The position numbers and the translations under genes were made by a program. From positions 558,001 to 622,000 of the forward strand of contig NZ_JABXWI010000002.1 in NCBI RefSeq assembly GCF_014930365.1: 64,000 bases of DNA. The letters are read 5' to 3'. Shown piece after piece: positions 49,277-58,165 of this stretch (position 1 is its first letter; the number at the start of each line of letters is the position of its first letter). Source of the stretch: Streptomyces caniscabiei (GTDB lineage Bacteria > Actinomycetota > Actinomycetes > Streptomycetales > Streptomycetaceae). The notes under the pieces are model-generated. The model saw only the letters and a program-made list of their open reading frames with translations, searched no databases and was not told the origin of the DNA.

Positions 49277-52159
49277 ATGGCCGAGACCGGGCAGCACGAT
49301 CAGCGGTACGAGCGCTACGACGGGGGCAGCCCCGAGGCCGAACGGCTCGTGTTCGAGCGGTTGGCCCGGGAGTTGATGCAGGTCCAGGTCAAGAACCGGC
49401 GGGCCGGGGGCGGAGACGTCTCGCGGGCGTTCCACGCGAAGGCACCGCTGGGGGTGGAGAACGCGCGGCTGCGCTTCCACGACGATCTGCCGGTGGCGTT
49501 GCGGACCGGTTTCGCGCAACCCGGTGCCGACTATCCGGCCGTCGTCCGACTCTCCAACGCGAGCGGGATCCGGCAGGGCGACGGTTCGCCGGACCTGCGG
49601 GGCGCGGCGGTGCGGGTGCGGGTGGCGGAGGGCGTGAGCCATGACCTGCTGGCGACCAGTTTCCCGGTGTCGCACGCGAGCGACGCCCGGGAGTTCGTGG
49701 CGTTCGCCAAGGCCATGGCGGGGGCCCGTACTCCGCTGCGAAAGGCCCTCGGGCTGTTCGTGAAGCTTCCGCTGGCCGTGGGGCTCGGGACGGCCGCGCG
49801 GATGCGGCGCAATGTGACGGCGGCGACCCGTAGGACGGTCGACTCCCTCGCCACGGAGACGTATTGGAGCCGGGGCGCCATTCTGTGGGGCGAGGCAGGG
49901 CCGGTGCGGTATCTGTTGCGGCCCGCGCCCGGCACACCGGCGGCGGCCGCGCCCGATCGCCGGGACCCTGACTTCCTGCACCGGGAGCTGGCGCGGCGGC
50001 TCGGGCAGGCGGACGTGGCGTTCGACCTGTGCGTGCAGCGGTTCGTGGACGAGCGGCGCACCCCGATCGAGGACGCGGCGGTGGAGTGGAAGGACGCGGT
50101 GGCGCCGGCGGTGCCGATCGCCCGGCTCACGATCCCCGCGCAGGAGCTGGACGGAGCCGAGGCACGGGCGGCGGCGCGGCGGATCGAGGACCTGACCTTC
50201 AATCCCTGGTACACGACCGATGATTTCCGGCCATTGGGCCATATCAACCGGGCCCGGAAGGCCGCGTACCGGGCCAGTGGCGCACACCGTCTCGGGCAGC
50301 GCTTCGTCACCGAGGAACCCCTGCGCAACAAGCTGCTCGGCCGTGTCGTGGGCCCCGCCCTGGGCCTGCTGAACCGTGCCGTGCCGTGGCACCGCCTGCC
50401 GTTGTCCCTGAGCCTGCTGAACCTGGTGTTCCTGAGGAAGGTGCTGCGCCGGCGGAACCTGATCGACTCCGAGGTGCGCGAGGCTCCGCCGGCGGCGCAG
50501 CCCGTGCCGGAGCCGGTCCCGGAGAGGCTGCGCACGGAGCGGTCGTACGACGGGACGTACAACGACCTGTCGGAGCCGGCGATGGGCGCGGTGGGGGCCG
50601 CCTTCGGGCGGAATCTGACGCCGGACTACCGGCCGGACACCTTCGACACACCGAACCCGGTGACGGTCAGCAGGCAACTGCTGTACCGGGAGAGCTTCGT
50701 GCCGGCGACCTCGCTCAATGTGCTGGCGGCGGCGTGGATCCAGTTCCAGGTGCACGACTGGGTGAACCACCGGCGGTACAAGACGGGTGACCGCAGTGTG
50801 GAGGTACCGCTGCCGCCCGGCTTCGACGGGAACTGGCAGAACGTGCCGGGCGGGCCGACCGAGCGGGTGATGCGGTTCGCCGAGAACGAGGGCCTGGAGG
50901 TGCCCGGCCGCCCGCCGACCCTGTTCGCCAACTCCGCCTCGCACTGGTGGGACGGCTCCGAGGTGTACGGCGAGAACGAGCGGACCGCGCGGTTCCTGCG
51001 CGAGCCGGACGGGGGCGCGAAACTCCGTCTGGAGGACGGCCATCTGCCGGGCGGGACGAACGGCATCCCGCTCACCGGCTTCAACGAGAGCTGGTGGATG
51101 GGGCTCAGCGCGATGCACACCCTGTTCGCGCGGGAGCACAACGCGGTCTGCGACGCGCTGCGGGCCGAGTACCCCTCGATGAGCGAGGAGAAGGTCTACC
51201 AGACGGCGCGGCTCGTCGTCTCCGCGCTGATCGCGAAGATCCACACCGTGGAGTGGACGCCGGCGATCCTGGCCACCGAGGCGATCGACATCGCGCTGCG
51301 CACCAACTGGTCGGGCCCGCCGAGGAACTGGCTCAACCAGCTGGGCCTGTGGCTGTTCGAGTCGCATTCGCTCACGGGCATCCCGAAGACGCTGCCGGAC
51401 CACCACGCGGCGCCGTACTCGCTGACGGAGGACTTCACCACCGTCTACCGCATGCATCCGCTGATCCCGGACGACTTCGAGCTGCGGGAGCACCAGTTCG
51501 GGCGGCGGCTGGAGACGGTGGGCTTCCTCGACATCCAGGGCGGGGCGGCCGAGGCGCAGATCCGCAAGACGGGCCTCGCGAACGCGCTGTACTCGTTCGG
51601 CATCGCCCACCCCGGTGCGATCACCCTGCACAACTTCCCGCGCTCGCTCCAGCGTTTCGAGCGGGACGGGGAGATCATCGACCTGTCGGTCGTCGACCTG
51701 GTCCGCACGCGCAGGCGGGGCGTGCCGCGCTACAACGACTTCCGGTCCGGGCTGCACCGGGGGCGGATCCGTTCCTTCGAGGAGCTGACCGAGAACCCCG
51801 AGACGCTGGCCCGGCTCAAGGACGTCTACCGGGACGTCGACGAGGTCGACACCGTGGTCGGGCTGTTCGCGGAGAACCCGCCGGAGGGCTTCGGCTTCAG
51901 CGACACCGCCTTCCGGATCTTCATCCTGATGGCCAGCCGGCGGCTGCAGAGCGACCGGTTCCTGACGGTCGACTACCGGCCGGAGGTCTACACACCGCTC
52001 GGCATCGACTGGGTCGAGAAGAGCGGCATGAACACGGTGCTCCAGCGCCACTGCCCGGAGCTGGCACCTCTCCTGCCCCGCGACGCGAGCGCCTTCGCGC
52101 CGTGGCGGACGGTGCCCACGACCGGCAACTCCGGTACGTACGACGGCGGTTCACCATGA
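49277..52159 (+). CDS. Fusion of catalase-like (allene-oxide-synthase type) domain and fatty-acid alpha-dioxygenase
   Basis: 960-aa double-haem enzyme. Residues about 45-350 are catalase-like but short: distal His 53 in 'SRAFHAKAPLGVEN', 'AVVRLSNASGIRQGDGSPDL', and proximal Arg 327/Tyr 331 in 'RKAAYRASGAHRLG', which aligns position for position with catalase 'RLFSYPDTxRxRLG'. The distal Asn pair of catalases is replaced ('LLATSFPVSHA'). From about 365, 'NRAVPWHRLPLSLSLLNLVF' is an amphipathic membrane-binding segment like plant alpha-dioxygenases, followed by their motifs: distal His 493 ('QFQVHDWVNH'), His 656 ('LIAKIHTVEWTP'), radical Tyr 724 and proximal His 727 ('FTTVYRMHPLIPDDF'). His 656 to Tyr 724 is 68 residues, the spacing I recall for plant enzymes. 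Start has AAGGAG. Expected: fatty acid to 2-hydroperoxide, then rearrangement by the first domain (inference). Confidence 0.85.
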   Translation: MAETGQHDQRYERYDGGSPEAERLVFERLARELMQVQVKNRRAGGGDVSRAFHAKAPLGVENARLRFHDDLPVALRTGFAQPGADYPAVVRLSNASGIRQGDGSPDLRGAAVRVRVAEGVSHDLLATSFPVSHASDAREFVAFAKAMAGARTPLRKALGLFVKLPLAVGLGTAARMRRNVTAATRRTVDSLATETYWSRGAILWGEAGPVRYLLRPAPGTPAAAAPDRRDPDFLHRELARRLGQADVAFDLCVQRFVDERRTPIEDAAVEWKDAVAPAVPIARLTIPAQELDGAEARAAARRIEDLTFNPWYTTDDFRPLGHINRARKAAYRASGAHRLGQRFVTEEPLRNKLLGRVVGPALGLLNRAVPWHRLPLSLSLLNLVFLRKVLRRRNLIDSEVREAPPAAQPVPEPVPERLRTERSYDGTYNDLSEPAMGAVGAAFGRNLTPDYRPDTFDTPNPVTVSRQLLYRESFVPATSLNVLAAAWIQFQVHDWVNHRRYKTGDRSVEVPLPPGFDGNWQNVPGGPTERVMRFAENEGLEVPGRPPTLFANSASHWWDGSEVYGENERTARFLREPDGGAKLRLEDGHLPGGTNGIPLTGFNESWWMGLSAMHTLFAREHNAVCDALRAEYPSMSEEKVYQTARLVVSALIAKIHTVEWTPAILATEAIDIALRTNWSGPPRNWLNQLGLWLFESHSLTGIPKTLPDHHAAPYSLTEDFTTVYRMHPLIPDDFELREHQFGRRLETVGFLDIQGGAAEAQIRKTGLANALYSFGIAHPGAITLHNFPRSLQRFERDGEIIDLSVVDLVRTRRRGVPRYNDFRSGLHRGRIRSFEELTENPETLARLKDVYRDVDEVDTVVGLFAENPPEGFGFSDTAFRIFILMASRRLQSDRFLTVDYRPEVYTPLGIDWVEKSGMNTVLQRHCPELAPLLPRDASAFAPWRTVPTTGNSGTYDGGSP

Positions 52160-52227
52160 CGCCGTGACACGACGACCCGGGGTGTCACGCGACGGCCCGG
52201 GTCCGAACCACAACGGGGGAAACACGC

Positions 52228-53700
52228 ATGACGTTCACCGACAACCACTCCGAGCTGCCCGGAAACCCGGAGCTGTCCGCGATACCCGGGGCGGGCGAAC
52301 AGCTCGCCGTCCAGGAGCAGCCCGGCACACCCGCGGGCACCACCCACCCGGGCCTCGCCGACCTGTTCGACCGTCCGCTGCTGCGGACCGTGTGGCGCCG
52401 CCGCACCCACCGCGTGAGCCGGGGCGCCAAAGTGTCCGCCGGGACGATGACCTACACCTCCCGCAACGCGGCCCAGCCTCTGACGGAGCTGGAGGAGGCG
52501 GTGCTGATCGCGATCACCGGCACCACCGGCCTCACCATGCCCGACCGACCCTTCGAGGACCCGACCAACGGCACCCCCATCATGTCCAAGCCCAACCTGA
52601 CGATGGCGGGCCGCACCGCCGGCAGCCCGGACAACGCGCAGGGCACCCACTTCTTCCTCGTCAACGACTCGGGCACCTACTTCCTGCGCAGGCTCGAACC
52701 GGCACCGGACGAGCCGTTCGACGCCGAGACGCTGGTGGCGCGGGCGCGCGAGGCCAAGGTGAAGGTTCTGGACCACCGCCTCGACGTCGGACCGGACCAG
52801 CGGGACTTCCCGGCGTACCTGGACTCCAACCGCTTCCTGTCCAACCTGCCCGGAACGACGCTGCTGTTCCCGGTGGTCGACCTCTCCCACCAGTACGTGA
52901 ACGCGCTGATGTATCTGCTCACCCAGCCGGACGGGGCCCGTCCGACCCTCGTGGACGACCGCAACTTCTACCGGGCCGCCGGGGTGCGCAAGTGGGTGCG
53001 GAACGGGTTCCTCAACGGGGACCTCAAGCTGCCGCTCGGTGCCCTCGGCCCCATGCGCACCCAGATCGAGGCGGATCTGCTGCTGCAGAACCTGATGCTC
53101 ACGGCCGAGGCGATGGGCCTGGGCGCCTGGATCCACGCCACGATCAACCCGCAGATCGCCCTGGGCGACCCGAAGTTCTCCCGGGAGTACGGCCGGATGC
53201 TCGGCTTCGACTTCGTCACCCCGCGCTGGCGCCCGGCCGACATCTGGCGCTGGCACATCCCGCTGCCCAAGTACGCGAAGGTCCGCTCGCACCCGGTCCG
53301 GCTCCCCTCCCCCGACGGCGGCGCACCGCTGATCGCCGCCGCGTGCCCGCCCGTGGTCGGGAGCATGTCGGAGGCGGTGGAGAGAATCGTCCGGGACAAG
53401 TTCGGCCGCGGGGGCGTCTACACCGACCGGGACGTCTTCGCCCGGATCTACCGGGAGGACTACGGGCAGCGCTATCTCACCGAGGCCAGTGAGTACGAGG
53501 ATCGGGTGGTCGAGTGCGCCCGGGACATCTGCGAGTACATCCTCCGCACGCACGGCCGCTTCCCGGCCCACACGGACGCGATCCATGTCCCGGGCGTGTG
53601 GCTCCAGGTCCACCACGTGGAGAACGAGTACTACGAACGGTTCTTCACGAACGGCCTCACCGACGCCCACCGCGCGCATGCGGGAGCCTGGGGGCATTAG
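52228..53700 (+). CDS. Nitroreductase-like flavoprotein candidate
   Basis: 490-aa protein without a signal peptide, 68 bp behind the fusion enzyme and probably cotranscribed (GGGGGAAA upstream of the ATG). Several segments look like the FMN-dependent nitroreductase fold: 'PLTELEEAVLIAITGTTGLT' (the N-terminal 'SxEE' helix), 'AGRTAGSPDNAQGTHFFLVN', 'LVDDRNFYRAAGVRKWVRNG' and 'LLQNLMLTAEAMGLGAWIHA' (the typical 'NLLLAAEALGLG' helix). It is about twice the usual nitroreductase length; the last 120 residues ('FGRGGVYTDRDVFARIYRED' and following) are unassigned. As a flavin reductase it could reduce an enone or carbonyl made by the neighbour. Tentative. Confidence 0.6.
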   Translation: MTFTDNHSELPGNPELSAIPGAGEQLAVQEQPGTPAGTTHPGLADLFDRPLLRTVWRRRTHRVSRGAKVSAGTMTYTSRNAAQPLTELEEAVLIAITGTTGLTMPDRPFEDPTNGTPIMSKPNLTMAGRTAGSPDNAQGTHFFLVNDSGTYFLRRLEPAPDEPFDAETLVARAREAKVKVLDHRLDVGPDQRDFPAYLDSNRFLSNLPGTTLLFPVVDLSHQYVNALMYLLTQPDGARPTLVDDRNFYRAAGVRKWVRNGFLNGDLKLPLGALGPMRTQIEADLLLQNLMLTAEAMGLGAWIHATINPQIALGDPKFSREYGRMLGFDFVTPRWRPADIWRWHIPLPKYAKVRSHPVRLPSPDGGAPLIAAACPPVVGSMSEAVERIVRDKFGRGGVYTDRDVFARIYREDYGQRYLTEASEYEDRVVECARDICEYILRTHGRFPAHTDAIHVPGVWLQVHHVENEYYERFFTNGLTDAHRAHAGAWGH

Positions 53701-53722
53701 GCCTGGGGGGCACCAGGCATGG

Positions 53723-53751
53723 TTGACAGGTACAAGCATCGCGGGTGAGAT
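53723..53751 (+). promoter_or_regulatory. Candidate promoter of the repeat-domain membrane protein
   Basis: Consensus TTGACA (53723-53728), 17 bp, TGAGAT (53746-53751). Transcription would begin about at the ATG at 53760, suggesting a leaderless mRNA; no ribosome site is visible. Confidence 0.4.
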
Positions 53752-53759
53752 TCCCGTTG

Positions 53760-55235
53760 ATGATGATCAACGATCTGACGGCGGCCGAGCGGCGGGTGTG
53801 GGACGCCTTTCCGCTCGGCGCGGCGGTGGACTTCGGGACCGAGGACGTCACGACCGTCGCGGACGGGATCACCGCGGACGGCGCCGGCTGGGGGCCCGAA
53901 CGGACCGTCCGGGCCCGGGTGTTGCGGGCACTGCTGCTGACCGCTCCGCAGGAGGAGGGCGAGGTCGCCGCCCTCAAGATCGAGGGCGCCCGGATCAGCG
54001 GTCGGCTGGAACTGAAGTACGCGACGGTCGAGAGCGTCGTACGGCTGAGCGGCTGTCACTTCGACGAGATCCCCGACTTCTCCGGCGCGCACTTCAACTA
54101 CCTCAATCTGTCCAAGTCCACGCTGCCCGGCCTGCGTTCGGCGCGGGCGCGCGTCGACGGCGGGCTGCGGCTGACGGGGTGCCGGTTCCGGGGGCCGGTG
54201 AAGCTCACCGGGGCGCAGATCTCCGGGACCCTGTTCATGGAACGGGCCGAGTTCACCGCCTCGGACGGGGAGCCCGCGCTGCGGCTCAACCAGGCGGAGA
54301 TCGGGGAGGAGTTGTGCGCTCCCGGGCTGCGCGCGGAGGGCGAGGTCCGGCTCGGCGGCGCCCATGTGGCGGGCAAGGTCGACCTGCGACGCGCCCGGCT
54401 GCACCGGCCCGGCGGTATCGCCCTCGGCGCGGAGACCCTCGCCACCGAGTCCGACGTCGTCCTGCGGCACGCGGACGTGCGCGGACGGGTCGAGCTGCGC
54501 GGGGCACGTGTGGGCGGCTGGCTGGAGCTGTCCTACGCCCGGCTGTCGAACCCCGGCGGCACGGCGCTGCGGGTGAGCAGCAGTGTCATCAGCGAACTCT
54601 GGCTGCGCGATGGCCCGCCGGTGGAGGGCGTGCTGAACCTGCGCCGCGCCCAGATAGAGGTGCTGTTCGTCGAGCCGGACAAACTGCCGGACCAGGTCCT
54701 CCTCAACAGCCTCACCTACACCTCCCTGATCCCGCACGTGCCCGCCGAGCGGCGGCTGCCGATGCTGGAGCGGGACGGGGAGGGGTATCTGCCCTACTCC
54801 TACGAGCAGTTGACCGCCGCCTACCGCAGGATCGGTGACGACGACGCGGCCCGGCGGGTCCAGCTCGCCAAGCAGCGCCGGCATCGCGCCACGCTCCGCC
54901 TGCCCGGGCGGCTCTGGGGTTACGCCCAGGACGCCACCGTCGGCTACGGCTTCCGTCCGCTGCGCGCGGCGATCTGGCTGCTGTCGCTGATGGCGGTGGG
55001 CTCGGTGGCGTACGCGGTGCACGCGCCCAGCCCGCTCAAGGCGGACGAGGCCCCGGTGTTCAACCCGGTCGTCTACACCCTTGATCTACTCCTGCCGATC
55101 ATCGACTTCGGGCAGGAGCGGGCCTACGCGCCCGAGGGCTGGTCCCAGTGGCTGTCGTACGTCCTCGTCATCACCGGCTGGATCCTGGCGACGACGGTCG
55201 TGACGGGCGTGACCCGCACGGTCAGCCGCCAGTGA
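53760..55235 (+). CDS. Membrane-associated repeat protein ('membrane-associated oxidoreductase' type)
   Basis: 491-aa protein. The first 300 residues are repeated short strands of the pentapeptide-like kind ('LKIEGARISGRLELKYATV', 'VVRLSGCHFDEIPDFSGAHF', 'GLRLTGCRFRGPVKLTGAQI', 'VRLGGAHVAGKVDLRRARL'), giving a right-handed beta-solenoid. Two membrane helices follow ('AIWLLSLMAVGSVAYAVHA' and 'WLSYVLVITGWILATTVV'). Streptomyces proteins of this shape are sometimes called membrane-associated oxidoreductases, but I see no cofactor motif. Start uncertain: GTG 53745, TTG 53757, ATG 53760 or 53763. It may be a separate leaderless transcript. Confidence 0.75.
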   Translation: MMINDLTAAERRVWDAFPLGAAVDFGTEDVTTVADGITADGAGWGPERTVRARVLRALLLTAPQEEGEVAALKIEGARISGRLELKYATVESVVRLSGCHFDEIPDFSGAHFNYLNLSKSTLPGLRSARARVDGGLRLTGCRFRGPVKLTGAQISGTLFMERAEFTASDGEPALRLNQAEIGEELCAPGLRAEGEVRLGGAHVAGKVDLRRARLHRPGGIALGAETLATESDVVLRHADVRGRVELRGARVGGWLELSYARLSNPGGTALRVSSSVISELWLRDGPPVEGVLNLRRAQIEVLFVEPDKLPDQVLLNSLTYTSLIPHVPAERRLPMLERDGEGYLPYSYEQLTAAYRRIGDDDAARRVQLAKQRRHRATLRLPGRLWGYAQDATVGYGFRPLRAAIWLLSLMAVGSVAYAVHAPSPLKADEAPVFNPVVYTLDLLLPIIDFGQERAYAPEGWSQWLSYVLVITGWILATTVVTGVTRTVSRQ

Positions 55236-55263
55236 CCTCCGGGTCCTTTCACCCCGCCTCCCC

Positions 55264-57054
55264 TCAACCGACGGGGCGTCGCACGTGCTGGGCGGCGAGG
55301 CGCACGGGTGCGTTCTGGGCGCCGTAGCCCTGGTATCCGGCGTCGCGCTGGACGAGTTCGAAGAAGACGCGGCCGACGGTCTCGGTGTAGCAGTGGCGGA
55401 ACGCGCCGCCCGCGTCGCGGTCGTAGAGGATGCCGAGTTCCCGGTACGTCTCCAGCTCGCCGTCGGCGAACGCGAACCGTGCGGCCAGGTCGTCGTGGTA
55501 GTTCGCTGGGACGGCCAGCAGCCGGCCCCCGGCCGCGCGGAAGGCGCGGGCCGCGGCGACGATGTCGTCCGTGGCGAGGGCGATGTGCTGGGCGCGGGCC
55601 GTGTCGTCGGTGGGGGCGGGGCCGACGCTGAGTGCGATGCGGACGCTGCCGTCGTCGTTGGTCACCGGGCGGCTGCGGAACAGACCGTAGGGGTCGGCGA
55701 CGTCGACGCTGTCGCTGGCGTGCAGGCCGAGCACCGTGCGGTGGAAGAGGGCCGCCTCGTCGAACTGGTGCCAGGGCTGGGTGAGGGCGAGGTGGTCGAC
55801 GCGGTGGACGTGGCCGGCGGCGTCCGGGTGGGCCACGGGGCGGAAGTCGCCGGTCCAGCTGGGGAGTCCGGGGCGGTCGGTCGCGCAGAAGAAGAGTTCG
55901 GTGCCGTCGGGCGCGGCGACCGCGTCGAGCGGCGCGTCCTCGGCGGTGCGGCGGCGCGGCAGCACCGGCGCGAGCAGGGCCTCGGCGCGGCGGGCGGCGC
56001 CGGCCGGGTCCGGTGACTCCAGTCCGATCGCGGCGAGCTGGGTGCCGTCGCGCCGGGCGGCCGGGCCGGTGTTGACCAGCACCCGTGCCTCGCCCTGCTG
56101 CCACAGGTCCACCGGCTTGCCGCGATGGCGTGCCGTGCGGGCGAAGCCGAGTGCGCCGAGCAGCGCGGCCACGGGTTCGGCGTCGGGGGTGACCAGTTCG
56201 GCGAAGGCGACGCCCGTGGGCACCACCCGTTTCGGCAGCGTGGCGATACCGGCCGCCTCCTGGAGCATCAGCAGCGAACGGTGGGCGTCCACGGCGGTGG
56301 GGCCAGCCTCGGCCTGCCGAAAGACGTCGTTGAAGACCTCCAACGACAGCGGCCCGTCGTATCCGGCCGCCCGCACATGCCCGACCAGCCCGGTGACGTC
56401 GAGGCCGCCCTGCCCGGGGAAACAGCGGTAGTGCCGGCTCCACTGGAGCACGTCCATCGCCATCAGCGGAGCGTCGGCGAGCTGGAGGAAGAAGATCTTC
56501 TCGCCCGGGATGTCCTCGATACCCTTGGGGTCTGAGCCCCGGGCCAGGATGTGGAAGCTGTCCAGGCAGGTCCCGAGCGCGGGGTGGTCGGCCGCCTCCA
56601 CGATGCGCCACGCGTGGTCGTAGGTGTTGACGTGCCGCCCCCACGCCAGCGCCTCGTAGGCGACCCGGATGCCGAACTCTTCCGCGAGCAAAGCTAGTTG
56701 GCGCATGTGGTACGCGGCGAGCGCGTCGTCGTCCTCGGCGAGCGGATGGACGCTGGAGCAGACGAGCACCGTGTCGCAGCCGAGCCGCCCCATCAGCTCG
56801 AACTTGTGCCGGGCCCGCCGCAGGTTCTCCGCGAACACCTCCGTCGGCACGGCCTCGATGTCCCGCATCGGCTGGTAGAGATCGATGCTCAGCCCGAGGT
56901 CCGCACAGCGCGCCCGCACCTCCTCCGGCGCGAGCGGACTGGCCAGCAGATCGTTCTCGAAGATCTCCACCCCGTCGAACCCGGCCCGCGAGACGGCGGC
57001 GAGCTTCTCGGTGAGCGACCCACTGAGAGAGACGGTGGCGATGGACGTACGCAT
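55264..57054 (-). CDS. 3-dehydroshikimate dehydratase with HPPD-like C-terminal domain (QuiC type)
   Basis: 596-aa fused protein. Residues 1 to about 265 are a xylose-isomerase/AP-endonuclease-2 TIM barrel ('MRTSIATVSLSGSLTEKLA', 'GFDGVEIFENDLLAS', 'HPALGTCLDSFHILARGSD', 'GPLSLEVFNDVFRQAE') that dehydrates 3-dehydroshikimate to protocatechuate. The remainder is a 4-hydroxyphenylpyruvate-dioxygenase-like VOC domain ('HRVDHLALTQPWHQFDEAAL', 'AQHIALATDDIVAAARAF', 'GRVFFELVQRDAGYQGYG'), an accessory domain in QuiC-type enzymes. AAGGAG lies six bases before the ATG at 57054. Downstream of the shikimate dehydrogenase gene in a two-gene operon. Confidence 0.9.
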   Translation of the reverse strand: MRTSIATVSLSGSLTEKLAAVSRAGFDGVEIFENDLLASPLAPEEVRARCADLGLSIDLYQPMRDIEAVPTEVFAENLRRARHKFELMGRLGCDTVLVCSSVHPLAEDDDALAAYHMRQLALLAEEFGIRVAYEALAWGRHVNTYDHAWRIVEAADHPALGTCLDSFHILARGSDPKGIEDIPGEKIFFLQLADAPLMAMDVLQWSRHYRCFPGQGGLDVTGLVGHVRAAGYDGPLSLEVFNDVFRQAEAGPTAVDAHRSLLMLQEAAGIATLPKRVVPTGVAFAELVTPDAEPVAALLGALGFARTARHRGKPVDLWQQGEARVLVNTGPAARRDGTQLAAIGLESPDPAGAARRAEALLAPVLPRRRTAEDAPLDAVAAPDGTELFFCATDRPGLPSWTGDFRPVAHPDAAGHVHRVDHLALTQPWHQFDEAALFHRTVLGLHASDSVDVADPYGLFRSRPVTNDDGSVRIALSVGPAPTDDTARAQHIALATDDIVAAARAFRAAGGRLLAVPANYHDDLAARFAFADGELETYRELGILYDRDAGGAFRHCYTETVGRVFFELVQRDAGYQGYGAQNAPVRLAAQHVRRPVG

Positions 57055-57078
57055 GGGCAACTCCTTGCAACAGGGTCA

Positions 57079-57123
57079 CGCCCCTGTAAGGGGCGCGGGG
57101 AACTGCGCGATCAACCACGACGG
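57079..57123. repeat. Dispersed Streptomyces repeat with hairpin
   Basis: CGCCCCT-GTA-AGGGGCG hairpin (57079-57095) merging into GGGGCGCGGGGAACTGCGCG and then CCACGACGG. Same family as the copies at 12805 and 30473. Here it lies inside an operon, between shikimate dehydrogenase and the dehydratase, where it might attenuate or process the transcript. Confidence 0.7.
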
Positions 57124-57159
57124 ACCCGCAGCCGACACACCGGACCGCCACCGCGGCGC

Positions 57160-58035
57160 TTAGTTACGCGCACCCGCAGCCCCGGCCAACTCACCGATGT
57201 CCGCCAACATCCGCGAAGCGTCCGGCTCACGCCCGGTGAACAGCCGAAACGCGTCGGCCGCCTGGAACACGGCCATCCCCCCGCCGTCCAGCGTGGCGCA
57301 GCCGAGCCCCCGCGCGGCCCGCAGCAACTCGGTCTCCAACGGCCGGTACACCACCTCCGCCACCCACAGCCCGGGACGCAGCAGCTCGGCGGCGAACGGC
57401 AGCCCGGGGTGGGCCGCCATCCCCGTCGGCGTCGCGTGCACGACACCGTCGGCCGCTCCGAGCAGCGCGGGCAGCGCGTCCGGCGCCGCCGCGTCGGCCC
57501 GCCCCGCACCGAAGTGCCGGTCGAGGGAGGCGGCGAGGTCCGCCGCCCGGTCGGGCAGCGCGTCGACGACGGTGACGTGCTCGGCGCCGAGGGTGAGCGT
57601 GGCGTGGGCGACGGCCGCGCCCGCGCCACCGGCGCCCAGCTGCACCACGTTCTCCAGCGGGGCGTCGGGCAGCCCGCGCGCGAAGGACGCGGCGAAGCCG
57701 GTGACGTCCGTGTTGTGGCCGACGGCGCGGCCGTCCTCGAAGACCACCGTGTTGACGGCGCCGAGCGCGGCGGCCTGCGGAGCGAGACCGTCGAGGTGCT
57801 CGATGACCAGCTGCTTGCAGGGGTGTGTGATGTTCAGCCCGTCGAAGCCCAGGTCACGGGCGGCGCGCACCAGATCGCCCACCGCCTCCGGCCCGACGCC
57901 GAGGTCGTCGATGTCGATCAGCCGGTACACGTAGCGCAGACCCTGCCGGTCGGCCTCCCGCTCGTGCAGGGCGGGGCTGAGGGACGGCCCGATGCCGGAG
58001 CCGATGAGGCCGACGAGATACGAGTCCTTGGCCAC
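57160..58035 (-). CDS. Shikimate/quinate dehydrogenase (AroE fold)
   Basis: 291-aa dehydrogenase. Substrate motif 'GSGIGPSLSPALHEREADRQ', catalytic Lys in 'FDGLNITHPCKQLVIEH', 'AVGHNTDVTGFAASFARG' and cofactor loop 'VVQLGAGGAGAAVAHATL'. The residue run 'VTVVDALPDRAADLA' after the loop begins with Asp and lacks the NRT of AroE, which favours NAD and a catabolic enzyme acting on quinate or shikimate. It is cotranscribed with the dehydroshikimate dehydratase and divergent from a TetR gene. Confidence 0.88.
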   Translation of the reverse strand: MAKDSYLVGLIGSGIGPSLSPALHEREADRQGLRYVYRLIDIDDLGVGPEAVGDLVRAARDLGFDGLNITHPCKQLVIEHLDGLAPQAAALGAVNTVVFEDGRAVGHNTDVTGFAASFARGLPDAPLENVVQLGAGGAGAAVAHATLTLGAEHVTVVDALPDRAADLAASLDRHFGAGRADAAAPDALPALLGAADGVVHATPTGMAAHPGLPFAAELLRPGLWVAEVVYRPLETELLRAARGLGCATLDGGGMAVFQAADAFRLFTGREPDASRMLADIGELAGAAGARN

Positions 58036-58054
58036 GGCGGCCCTCCCGCGAGAT

Positions 58055-58078
58055 CTAATGTACGAACTAGTACGTTAG
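58055..58078. promoter_or_regulatory. TetR operator candidate (quinate/shikimate cluster)
   Basis: CTAATGTACG-AACT-AGTACGTTAG: arms match at 8 of 10 positions. It lies between the divergent shikimate dehydrogenase and TetR genes. The half-site AGT(A/G)CGTTA recurs at 58950-58958 before the transporter. Confidence 0.6.
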
Positions 58079-58165
58079 TAATAGCAGGCGCTCCCTCCCG
58101 AGGGAAGACCGTCGCCGCAGCTCCTAGAATCACGGGCACCGGCCGCACTCGCCCGAAGGAACCCG

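Noticed and set aside
49277..50480. N-terminal half of the fusion as an ordinary catalase
   Set aside because: Too short, lacks the catalase distal Asn and the C-terminal wrapping domain; the pattern fits catalase-related hydroperoxide-processing proteins better.
48197..52051. A 1284-codon minus-strand frame covering the catalase/dioxygenase gene
   Set aside because: Only the last 276 codons are a real phosphotransferase; the rest mirrors the plus-strand gene.
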